NCBI GenBank assembly: GCA_948470475.1
Contig: OX419336.1
Span: 41,196,881-41,260,880, forward strand
Source: Galaxea fascicularis
Taxonomy: Eukaryota; Cnidaria; Anthozoa; Scleractinia; Euphylliidae
Direction of reading: 5' to 3'
DNA length: 64,000 nucleotides
The translations under genes and the position numbers were made by a program. The number at the start of each line of letters is the position of its first letter. Within the stretch, counting starts at the first letter, position 1. Below, one piece after another: positions 21,760 to 33,300 of the stretch. The notes beneath the pieces were generated by a model. It worked only from the letters and a program-made list of their open reading frames with translations, was not told where the DNA came from and ran no database searches.

Positions 21760-24700
21760 TCAGGTTCAACAACACCTGCGAATTATTTTTGACAAGTATG
21801 ATTACTTCAGATTATCACGGGAAAATTTAACCACCCTTCACACGCGAATAAATAATAGCCTGTCAAAAACCTCGGCAAAATCTCGTCTCCTGTGTGATCA
21901 ACCTTACCGTTTATATTATAACCTTACCGTCTATATTATTTCAACGAAAATTCTAAACTAAGTTTACTGTACACTAAAACTTTTAAAGAGCTAAATATTG
22001 AAGTTGCACGTTGATAACGCCCCCTTATTTTGTCGCTATCAATACCTCATGAACAACTTGGTCCTTTAGGTAAATTTATCAAGCCACTGGCAGAGCGATA
22101 TCTAATTTGATTATCTATCAGTAAAACCGAAATTGGTTGCGTGGAAGTGGCTCGGGAGCATCGAGAATTCTCTCAGTACGTCGGGAGAAATTCAGAGAAC
22201 GCTATGCATTATTAATAACTAGCGTCTCAAAATTATGCAAAACTATTCCCCTGTGGAAATTGTTCTGCTTCAAAAGGTCGGTAAGAAGGCTAGTATGCTT
22301 TGAAACTCTTTTTCGTCGTGCTTTTGAGATCACATGCTGAAGATCTAGAACGACTTGTAGTAGAGGTTAGATAGTTTATTATTGGATAACTTATTACATA
22401 ACATACAGGTGACAAAACAATACAAAAAACATAGAAGTAATATAGAAGTAGAATAGGAATAATGGGATCTGAATTTTTATTACAGAGAGTTAAACATTAT
22501 TTCAAAGTTTCAGGAACCTACAATAGTAAACTCGGACTACTTTGTTACAGAGGTTGCAACAAATTGTTATCGTTGCAACAAGGACGAGGTGTAAAGATAC
22601 GTATGTGTCACTTAAGTTTTTAACTTGTTATATCTGAATTGTTTTCTGCGTTTTCTAGTTTATGAAACTTAAACATATCCATGAATTCGATTACTAAGCA
22701 CAGATTATCGATTTATTTAAGCCGTTGTCATGAATAGCGCCATCCTTCCATGTTGGAAACTGCTGACCAAACATATTTCGTAAAGCAAGCATCGTTTCAT
22801 GAATATTTAACAGGCTTCGTTTCAGGACTTTACACTGATCAATAACTCTGACAGAAAAGTGACGAATATGCAGTGAAAGTGCATGTTCTTAACTTGACCT
22901 ATTAGGATTGGCAAAAGAATTCATCGCGATTGGCCGTTTTGTTTATACCATGACCATTTTAGGCATGTTCTTGCTTCTTTTATATAATTATTCTACTTTC
23001 GTCGCAATGTTTTGCGTGGTGAAGGATTTTTTTTTCAGAAATTTTATTAGCGTCACATGGTGGGTGGTGAGATCATTGTTCGGACGTGACCTGATTCAAT
23101 TTAACATGATCATTATGAGTGATATCATGGGATTAGCCAGAAACAATTACAATCAAAAGGTAAAACTTCGTTTCTACAAAGAGCTTCGATGAATTCCCGA
23201 AGAAAGACATATTAATTTGTGCAGGGATCGCATTCAGAACAACCGTCCCGGAATTCTAAGACTGGTGCAACCATTTAGTTGTAGGAAGAAGGTAAACATG
23301 TCTATACCATTCTGATTGCATCGGATACCACGGGGAATCGGGAGACTCGGGAATATTTCTCGGCTATGAAATAGTTCTAGGATATTACAGAAAAAAGAGG
23401 GAAATTTGTCGTAAAAATTTGGATTATCTTCTAAATTCCCCGGAGGGCGGTAACCTCTGAACTTGCGGAGTAAGAACTGAGCCTGCGCAGCTCATCGTTA
23501 CAGCATAGTTGCTACACTTGATTGCTACAATAAGCTGTCTGCTAACCTTTTTCAAGCGCCTTTGAATTTCAAACCAGTAAAGAAATTACTTGATCACTGA
23601 TCTATTGCACGGATACTTTAGTAAGATGAAGAAGGACTCAGTATTTCATGTTTGTAATAACTTTCAGAGTCCAGGTTTTATGTGTTTTTGAGAGTAATGC
23701 GATGTATTTTTGTAGCTCGATTCTGCGTGATTGTGCTTTTTAAATTCTAGATACAATTGTGGGCATTATCGCTTTTCCGAACGCTTTAAATAATGCCGTA
23801 TAAATTACATAATGAATTGGCCGAATAAATCTACGATAGCTGAAAGCTGAGACTCTCAACTGCACACACTGAACCTGGTAACTTGAGAAAGGGATAAACC
23901 TACAATACGTACACGAACACGTTTCCTACATCTCTGACTGCTGTGATTGTACCACTTTCGCTTATAGAGTAGATTGCGCTGACGTATGGACAAAATTTGG
24001 CTAATGCAAACAAATAAAAACCAAGCAAACTACAAGATCGGATCTTTTTCTGGCAAAAATTCACAACTGCAATGAAAGACGTTTTCGAATTTGTGATATT
24101 CTGTCATACTGAGCAATTTGAGCTAAAAAGTAGTTAGTGTTTTTGTTGACCGTCAAACCATTTTAGTGTTATGAGCTTTGTTTATATTTCTGTAACCAGT
24201 TAATATGGAACCACAATTACAATTCATAATTGTTATTTTTGGGTATACATTTTTGTAGATTTCTTTCCTTCTTTATCAGAAATTTATCATCGATTGCTGA
24301 ATGCTAACAAAGATTTTGGTCCTACTGACCAACACAGATAGATCTAGGCAAGGCAAATGAGCCGGAATTTTATATGTGATGAGCTTTACATGCCAGTCAC
24401 TTACATTTTGGTCAAAACGGGAATATATCGACGTTTGCTTCGTAGAAGAAAGTACATGAACGATTTCTGCAAATCAACTTGAAGGATGTTTTGTCTCGTT
24501 TTGTTCGACTTCAAACTTAATTAAAGTGAAAACTCCAACACAATGGAGTTCCTTCTTGCTGATTTTGGGTTCGTTTTCTGCTTCTTCATTCTCAGTAGTT
24601 TTCTATGTCCAATTTTGATTAAATTTCATATTTCGGGATTCTTTAGCTTGAAATTCCGGTCGAAATGCCATTAATTAACCATATCTTCGCAGTAGGGGAA

Positions 24701-24895
24701 ATTTTGTGATTGAAAATCGTAGTTCAACAATCCAACACAATACCTAACCACAAATTGAAAGGATGAATAAAAATCTTGGTTGACGACAAGAAATGCAAAT
24801 TTACTCTCTAAAAGGATGGTTTGATTTCGTGGGAATAAAAGCGAATGGAATGATTGCGTGGGTCACAAATTTGTACCTGTCATTTTTTTTTTAAG
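21760..24895. other. Non-coding stretch, no gene recognised
   Basis: No domain or supported exon. The 94-codon hydrophobic frame at 22908-23192 has no ATG start and no family resemblance, and is treated as chance. Confidence 0.35.
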
Positions 24896-25162
24896 TTTGG
24901 CGCGCGAAAGCGATAATCCGCGCGCATCTTAATACATGTTTTGATCTTAAATGCCTCCGGAACAGGTTTTAAACATACGGTAAAATTATGCACATATAGG
25001 TCTTGGCAGTTAATTTGCATAAGGCTCGGTTTGACTCACCTGCCATTCTGTAGTCCATCGATTTGCTCAAAGATCAAAGCGACGTTTAATCGGGTTCGAC
25101 ACAATTTTTTGCAGCAGCACAGTTTAAGATTTTCGCAAATCCAAAACGGGCTTTCGCTAAGG
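24896..25162 (+). other. Possible promoter and untranslated exon
   Basis: A GC-rich patch (GGCGCGCGAAAGCGATAATC then CGCGCGC, 24899-24925) in otherwise AT-rich DNA precedes a segment ending GCTAAG|GTAAGG at about 25162, a strong donor. This would fit a non-coding first exon. No transcript evidence. Confidence 0.2.
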
Positions 25163-25589
25163 TAAGGTGATTTCACTTCCGTTCAATTCGTATTTAAGAA
25201 AATCTCCCTTCTTTGTCGCCTTAGCAAAAAGATACGATTTGTTTGTGTCAAGTTGACATTACTACAGCGTAAAATGAGTGTTTGGATTCCGTGAACTTGT
25301 AATGTGACAAGTTGGAGTAATTCCTTCGAGTCGTAATCTTCCCCTTCACAGCATTCTTCAATTTACTTCCTTTAGCATCTTCAAGGAACAATTCGCGTCG
25401 AACATAATCAAGATGTTTTCGAAGAAATACAAAAATAAGCAAGAAACCAAAACAAGGGAAAACCTATCTGCAATGATTCGCAAGACTGTCAAAAATAGAA
25501 AACACAAGAAGAAAAGGACGGAATCTGATTCAACAGAGGATTTTTCTGTCTACACTTTGTTAATATGTGATATTTTTGTCTTTCTTCAG

Positions 25590-25708
25590 ATTCTTCATTC
25601 GGTTTTGTTCACGTAGGGTTGGTTGGCAGCAGACGGAAATATAAGCGAGGACACTGGTCTCGCGACTCCACGCAATCCAGCGAATACGAAATGAAACCAA
25701 AGAGGAAG
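25590..25708 (+). CDS. Candidate N-terminal exon upstream of the FERM domain
   Basis: A TTTTTGTCTTTCTTCAG acceptor ends at 25589. With one base from a previous exon, the segment encodes a basic, Ser-rich stretch including GSRRKYKRGHWSRDSTQSSE and ending EMKPKRK before AAG|GTGAAA, leaving phase 0. Phase fits both a donor at 13804 and the next candidate exon at 29744. No domain is recognised. A second frame at 25413-25546 is also Lys/Arg/Ser-rich (SKKYKNKQETK, NRKHKKKRTESDST) but has no good donor; one of the two may be chance. Confidence 0.3.
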
Positions 25709-25716
25709 GTGAAATT

Positions 25717-28700
25717 GCTGTCGTAAAATCCAAAGGCTGCTTCTTTTCTCATGAACTCTGCGGCTACAGTTGTAAGTAGACAGTTCATCGTTGAGTTATT
25801 TTGACTCGTTGTTGTAGAGGTGACGTGTTCATGCCTTACGGGCATTTATATGGACAATTTATCTCGATACTTTCTCGTTAACACACGTCGATCTGGGTGT
25901 TTTTCTCAAAATGCACCAAAACATCCTTTAAAATAGGTGGCTTTAACTACTTGTTTGAACTTGCAATTTAGAATTCTTAGCAGTTTTTAAATTAGTGTAT
26001 ATTGTATATTCGTGTAATTTTAGCAAAGTGTTAGGTAAGTTGCTTTTGCTGGCCATAACTTAGTATTCCTAATTACTATATAGTCAAGGCAGAATCTGCT
26101 TTTATTTTAAAAGCTAGCAAACCTTATGAGCAATCAAGAGCCTTTTAGGGTCACTTTTCAAAAGAAAAAAATAACGAAAACAGAATTAGTGTGTCAATAT
26201 CCATGCACTTATTAAGTGTATTCATGTTTCCTTGAAAGGATTGCCCTTATCTTCAGCGTCATTTCTCGAATGAACGAACTTTAGCGCACGACAGAAAAAA
26301 TAAAGATTAAAAAAACTATACATGTTACGTCTGTCGTTTTGAAAACAACGTAGGTTTCGTTTTTCCGTAAAAAAGGAGAAAAATTGCAGAATTTAGACTA
26401 CACTGCAAACTGAAAACAAATTTCATCCAGGCTGAAAACACACCTAAGCGGATGTTTCGTTAATAAGATGACATTTAAGTTGATCCCGAAATGTTCTAAG
26501 CCTTGCATACGTTTACAGAGGTAGGGATGTAAGCCTGAAAGGCATTCATAAATGAGAGATAAAAGCCCAGCGAGAGAAAAAGGTTTTGCCACTGGCCAGT
26601 GCTAGCAAAATATTCTGGCTGATACACGTTTATGTTGGTTCATGCTGTTAAAAGCGAATTGTTTTTGCTATATTCTAGGTTTGTCGACGTTATATTCAGG
26701 AATCAGTTCTGATCCGTCCTCTGATAAATAAAAATCTGCCAGCAAGCAATCTTTATTTTCAACAGACGCACCATTCTGATAAACGCATGCTGCGAACAAA
26801 TCTTCTCAGCGAATTGGAAGTTATTTTCTTGTTTATTTAAATGCTTCTTACCACTTGTTGTGAAACACTATGACACGTCTTCACAAAACTCATGTAGGGC
26901 TCAAATGCGATATTTGCCTTTAATCTCATCCAAGAGTTTTCCTGTGGCGGTCGTCCATAATGTAACTCAACGTAGGATCTGATGTTTATTTCTCAGATGC
27001 AACGAGTAATGGCGTCAAGGCTTCAAACATGAAATGCCTGGTTTGATATTCTCATTACTTCGGCGATGTTCTCTAAGATTTCAGTTTCGTTTTACTCACG
27101 CTATCACACGGTCACCATGCTATTATTTCCTTAATCAGAACAAATTGTATGCGCATGACCAAAATGGCCTTGCAACAACCTGTCGCACACGTTTTATCAC
27201 GGTTTCAGGGAAGTCATGTAAACAGCATATTCAGCATTCCCTCCCAGCAACAGATAGCTGTTGATTCAAATGCGTTATATTTTGGCTGCCAGAACTACTT
27301 GCACACTAGTAGCACTTACATAGATAAGAGACAAGCCATGCAAAAGGATGTATGTACCTCTCGAAAGTCCATTATGATACATTATGTATTCTTAATTTAC
27401 CGGTGGCAATTAGATATCATTGTGAAATTTCTGCTAGAATTCTTGGCCTTCTTCGAGCTTTAGTATCCTGGAAAATTCGATGAACAAATGGAACCTGAAC
27501 TTTCGTTATATTGTCGTGAATTTACCATGTATCTAGTACTCAAAGATTCCACCAATAATTTAATATTCCTGTTTTTACCGTCCTCATTAAAACTGGCCAA
27601 GCATGTTTCAGATTTGTTTTTCTTCCTGTAACAAAATTTTCGTCCCAAATTAGAGTGCGGTTCAACGGACGTAAGTAATCTCGTCAATTGAAGACATAGT
27701 GACGCGGACCGATATTTTTCAGTCAACAAAAACTAATTTAGCTGGATCCAAGGACACTGACGAGAACTCTTTCCGGAGCCTTTTCATGCAGTCACAGCTG
27801 ATGCACTCACAGTCAAGTGATCATTTTCGTTTCATGTTCTTAATAAGTGCTACAACAAGCGCGTATTCTCTTGAAATAATCAGCTCAGCTTACGCAAGCA
27901 TAAAAATACATTAGTTAAAAGCGTGTATGTTTCTTGTGTTTAGGCGGACCAACATTTTCGTGTACTCGTGTTTGGCCTCACTCTACCAGTACACCGAAAC
28001 AGGTCTCAGTTTTATAATTCACGATAATCTTTGTTGATTACAAAATTCGGCGACAGAATCCGAAATCTTGCTAGATTGAAAGAGACAATGATTTCATGTT
28101 ATAAAAATGCAATGTTATTTTCCTCTGACGAAGGGCTAACGCTCGAAACGTAAGCTTTTAGAACCCCTGTGCGGTGGTCAATTTACATTATCAACTTCGT
28201 TAATAAAACCAAATTTTTGTGTACAAGTCCCCCACCGACGTAGCACCACAGTTTCTTCAGAAACTACCCTTTTATTCATTTGCTTTTTCTTTTACCCCCT
28301 CACTAAATCACATGAAAATAACTGGATGGACGGTTACGAGACTACAAGTTAGGGGCTTACAAGAAAATATTTCTTGAATCGAAAGGGAAATCGCAATCCT
28401 CAAACAATGCATTCATATTAAATGTGTAGTTACCACTTGTTAGATTTCCGCCATGGGTCGATGCCCAAAACGGGCATTCTTCTTTCTATCTCGGTACGAT
28501 AACAATCAGCTGATGTTCAAATTGACCCTTCAAACTCTCATTTAGTGTAAAGATTAGTATAAATTTCATGCCATGTGTGTAATTTCTTATCATTATGACT
28601 TCTTTAAGATTAAGGAAGTGTGAAGTTTAGTTACGAATTAGCATACGAACGTGGCTTTAAGGTCAAACCACAATCATGACATAAGTTTGTTGTCAGTTGA

Positions 28701-29743
28701 ATAAGGAGTGGTTTAAGAGCCATAAGAGAAATGCGGAAGTTTGTGGCTTCTCTAAATTTAAATAGCGCTTAAATTGTGTCATCCGCATGTAAAGTTATAA
28801 ATCAGTTTCTCAGCGCTTTCAGTAATCATTACAAGCATAGAACAGCAACACTGAAACTGAATATCTTTGATAACAACGCAGAGCGGCTTTCACTGATTGA
28901 GTCACGTGACGCTAAAACCCAAATTACTCTGGCCAAGCACCGACTGGCGTAAACAGCGCAAGGACCTAATCAGAATTCCAACCAATGCCGCAAACGCGGG
29001 AAAATGCGAGCAAACATGTCACGTGGTTTTGGTTTGGCCTTAAAGGTTTAGTTGAGAAAGGTTAAGTGGCGCAGATTTTTCCAACGAATCGTAGAGCAAA
29101 GTTATGTAAACGGCGAAAGCCGAAACAAAAATTATTTTTCAACTGAATAGTTCTCTAGTATATAATGATAACCCTCTTTTCGCCTAAAATACAAGGCTGG
29201 TGATGTTTGTATTATATATCATGTGCATGGCTTTTCCAACTCGTTACAATAAACATGTTTGATTCATACTTGCGACTAGCAAAGGAAACTTACCACCGCT
29301 TAAAACACGTTTTTCAACAGGTTCCCCAATTTCCATGAACTAAATTACTATACACATGCCCTTTATGCATCTTGTTAAGTGTTCTCTTATGTAATAGAAA
29401 GTACTTTCTGGTCTGTCTGGGTGATATAATACCATCTTTCCTTTCCAAAACAACAATAATAAGATGGCCCTTCAGCCTTTATCCATCGCTACCTCAAATG
29501 GGAAACTCTTTTGTGCATGACAAGCTCCAAGTCATCTTCATGTGTTGTTCATTTTGTCATCTGCATGGCTCCTTCAAAAGCCTTCTCCGCATGTTCTTGT
29601 AGTAAACTATAACGCATGCATGTTTTTTTTAAATAGACGTCATTGCATGGTTTCTAAACAAAGTTTATTCTTCATATTAACATCTTTCTAAACATTGCAT
29701 AACATTTAATTTTTCTTCTGTAAATTTGGCTGATGACACTCAG
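25717..29743. other. Probable intron or 5' flank of the FERM-PDZ gene
   Basis: No supported exon. It contains a Penelope-like tail fragment at 28120-28270. Around 28900-29035, CACGTGAC and GTCACGTGG are opposed, as in a small inverted-repeat element. Confidence 0.3.
28120..28270 (+). repeat. Penelope-like element 3' tail fragment (second family)
   Basis: TCTGACGAAGGGCTAACGCT followed by CGAAACGTAAGCTTT is the recurring 3' end of Penelope-like open frames (a T-D-E-G-L-T-L-E-T reading). It is followed by a tail with CCCCCACCGACGTAGCACCA. Differs from the element at 2.6-3.7 kb. No coding region remains. Confidence 0.5.
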
Positions 29744-29788
29744 GCGGGAAGACGAGCAGACGACAAGGGCGAGGAGGCAGGCGTCTCG
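29744..29788 (+). CDS. Candidate small exon just before the FERM domain
   Basis: GACACTCAG precedes 15 codons reading AGRRADDKGEEAGVS, then TCG|GTACTC. Phase 0 at both ends, compatible with the first FERM exon. The donor is only moderate and the peptide is low in information. Confidence 0.35.
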
Positions 29789-30340
29789 GTACTCTTCTTT
29801 CATCTTTTCTTGTTCTTTTATTTGATTTACTTCCTTTTCTCTCTCTTACTCACTTCACGACGTGATCTGACTACTTGCATCTCTCTTGCACTCTCATCTG
29901 TCCCACGCCAGAGGGCCGCAGGGTTCATTTTTCATTTTTCCCTTTCCTTCTCTCAGGTGGTATAGACACGTGATGTAACATGCACATTTACAATCAATTG
30001 CGAGACCGAGATCTCTCGACCAGTACTAATATTATATCACTTATATACGATTAAAAAAAAAAACAATTCAGTAAAGTGTTTGCCCTCACTGTTTACGAAC
30101 TAGCAGCTTGTTACCTAGGTTCCACGTTTTGTAGCATTTTGTTCCTTGCTGATGCTTCTGTTTGAGAACTGCTTTGTTTAGTGCGTGAAACTGTCGTAGG
30201 TCCGCTATCATACGGGGCGTTTTGTTCCGAGCGCAAGCCTATTTTCATTTGCCAGTTGCAATCGCAGATTGTTTGTGCACGCACCGGTTTGAGATACAAA
30301 GTCTTGAATGCTAAAATAATATATCTTTATTTGGTTTTAG

Positions 30341-33300
30341 ATCGGTGAGGGTGACAAGTTGATCAATGTCGTTTTGCTTAATGGAGAGAGGCTGAATGTT
30401 AGAGTTCAGGTAATGACTGGATCATTCGCGTCTTAAGGAACATTTGTGGTAACAGAAACTGGGCTTTCAATAGGGTTGATCGTTTGGTTAGCTACAGAAA
30501 GTCACACAAAATAAGCGGTGTTTGTCTTTATTAAGCAAAAGAGAAGCCGGTATTGCAACTATAGTAGAGAAGAAAAAAAAAACTATAGTAGAGTCCGAAG
30601 CGTCGTAGCATTCACGCTCCATGATGTCCTAGTTACATAGGTCTTTGTTACTACTTCAGGCGTCCGCCACTGGACAGGACTTGTACAACATCATCACAGA
30701 TCATCTTGGACTTACAGAGACCACATTCTTTGGTCTTATGATCATAAAAGGTGAATACTGTTTTTTCTTTCTACAAACAAGGAAAACGCATCATTACGGC
30801 TTCGTGGTCTGGCTGACCACTAAAAAATTGTTATTGCTGTTTATGCGTTTCTTATGTAATCGTAGATGGAGAACACGAATTCCTGGACTTCAATGAAAAG
30901 CTGTCAAAACTCGCCAAGTTTGCACCTCACCTATGGAAGGACGACGTAAGTCAAGGAAAAGGTTATGTTGCATTCCTAACCGCGCGAACAAGGGGCGAAG
31001 CCGCGCAGAGAATGGGGCGAGGAGAGGGTTTTTGCTTCTCTCTCCCCGCACCATTCCCCTTGCGGCTCTGCCGCTCGCTCGCGCGCTCCAAAACAGGCAA
31101 AACCGCCAGCTACGCATGCTATTTCATTCCTTATCATTACAAAACGATCTTCTATTAATAGACCCAAATCACCCAAAAGTTCACGCGATTTGGGAAATTT
31201 ACGAAACGTGGTAAATCAGCCACTAGAAGACTGCGCTTTTAGTGACTGATTTAGGAGCCTTATTTTTTCAGCTGTTTTTTGTAATGAGTGCATCACGCAC
31301 AAGATCACAGCGAAAGCACTTTACAGAGGTTTGAGATTAAACTGCAGACTCCGGAAACAATACCAAAACGCGGGAATTATAATACTTTACTTACTGTGTT
31401 GTTTTTAATGCGTTCACAGTTTTGCTGATGCAATTGTTTCAGTCTCCTCCACTTTTTTTTCTCAGGTGTCCTGCAATTCCTCACTCGTTTTCACGATATT
31501 CTTTCGAGTCAAGTATTACGTGGAAAATATTTGTCTCTTGCAGTAAGTTTCCTGGCTACATTCTGTGTCAGTTCTTAATCTAAAAGCATCCTAGTAAACA
31601 AGTTAATTTGCTGAATCTGTTTTCACTCAAGACAACAATCCACCCGGCACTTGTATTACCTGCAGTTACGAAAGGATGTTTTAGAAGGAGGGATTTACGT
31701 GCACGAGGAGACCGCGATGCTACTAGCGTCTTATGCTCTGCAAGCAGAAGTTGGTGACTATAATCAGACTCTACATGGATCCGACTACTTTGTTCCTGAG
31801 CATTATCTTCCTCAGAGGGTAAGTATACCCTTCCAACAAATCTTAATTCCTGCCTGAAAAAGCCCGACCAAGTCCATTGTTTTTTTTCTCTTCAGTTAGC
31901 ATGAAATTAGGGAAGGTTTGTTCCCAAGCAGAACTTTCGCCAAGCAGAAGTGTTCTCCGCGTCACCGAAACTGACTTCCACCGGCCTTTTCTGCAATTTC
32001 TTAGCAGTTTACCGTGGCAAATGAAATGTTGTGAGTTTGTCGCTGGTCATTTACACAACATGGAGCTTGAATGGTTCACGGCAGCTCCCTGATTATCCCT
32101 TTTTCACCTTGTAATATATATTCGGCAAGATATATTGGCGACTGAATTCCTGCCTACTATAATAATTTCTATAGGAAACATGTAGGGGCAAGAAATGAGA
32201 ATTTAAATTTTGGTCTTAAGATAGGGTCAACAGTTTTACTCACTAATAATATTCCATTTCAAGGCAATTGCAAAGCTAACAGCTTCGTCTATCAAGAAAC
32301 AACTCCCATCGATGCACAAGACACATACTGGTCTTAGCGATGCCCAGGCTGAAATTGAGTACCTAAAGGTTGGTAACTTTCCTACATCGGGAGGTACGGG
32401 CTCAGATAGTGAGGTAGACCTCTTAAATTGGTAGTCTACAATGTTCTGACCCAACTGTTGTACAGATGGAAGACAGGCAATGCAGCATGAGCAGATAAAA
32501 AAAAAAAACCCAAAATGTGGAACTTCACTGCATGGTTCAGTTGACTTTTCAATATAAGTTAGTACATATCTGGAACTCTCTCCCCAAGAGTTTCACAGAG
32601 CTGAAGTCCATCAACCTCTTTAAACAAGTCCTCGTTAGGAATACGTTGGAAATAGACTTTTGGCAAACTGCAAAGAGGAAATATAAGCGGGCTATTTTTA
32701 TTTCTTATGATAAGATATTGTATTGCAATTTTTATTTAGTTATTATCCATCTGTTTGTCCATTCATTATTGGTTGGTTCTGAAAAGTCTTCTTATGAAGA
32801 CCAATAAACTTATTGTACTGAATTATATCTCGATTGGTCGTTATGGAGAATAACGGACGAGATTGACTTGGACATTGTCTTACTGTCAAAGCAAAAAGCA
32901 CAGTGATGGGGACTGAAGAAAGCGAACGTGCAGCTACCACATTTCAGAGCTGTGCCTGGCTGTAAACGTTTCATTAACTAACACTTAATTCACGTTCACT
33001 AGGAAGCACAGAAACTTCAGGAATATGGAATTATATTCAACAAAGTGTCAAAGGTAAGAAATATTTTTCAATTTAGTACTAAAGGTAAAAATGCAAGGAA
33101 TTCTGGAGACTCCCGATACCTGAACGAAATTAACATTTACCAGTAACACTGACTATTATTTCTGTTCGAATCGCGAACCTTGCAAATGAGCCTAAGGAAT
33201 GGATCCTCTTGAATCAATTGACCATAACACAAAGAAACAAAACCGATATACCGTGTTGCATTTCACAGTTCAAGAAGGACAAGAGAGGTGGATACAGCTT

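Noticed and set aside
22908..23192. 94-codon hydrophobic frame
   Set aside because: No ATG start, no recognised family, and lies in repeat-poor intergenic DNA. Hydrophobic because of T-rich sequence.
30890..31214. Overlapping frames on both strands near the GC-rich patch
   Set aside because: They arise from the stop-poor GC-rich inverted repeat; only the exon at 30866-30945 is supported.
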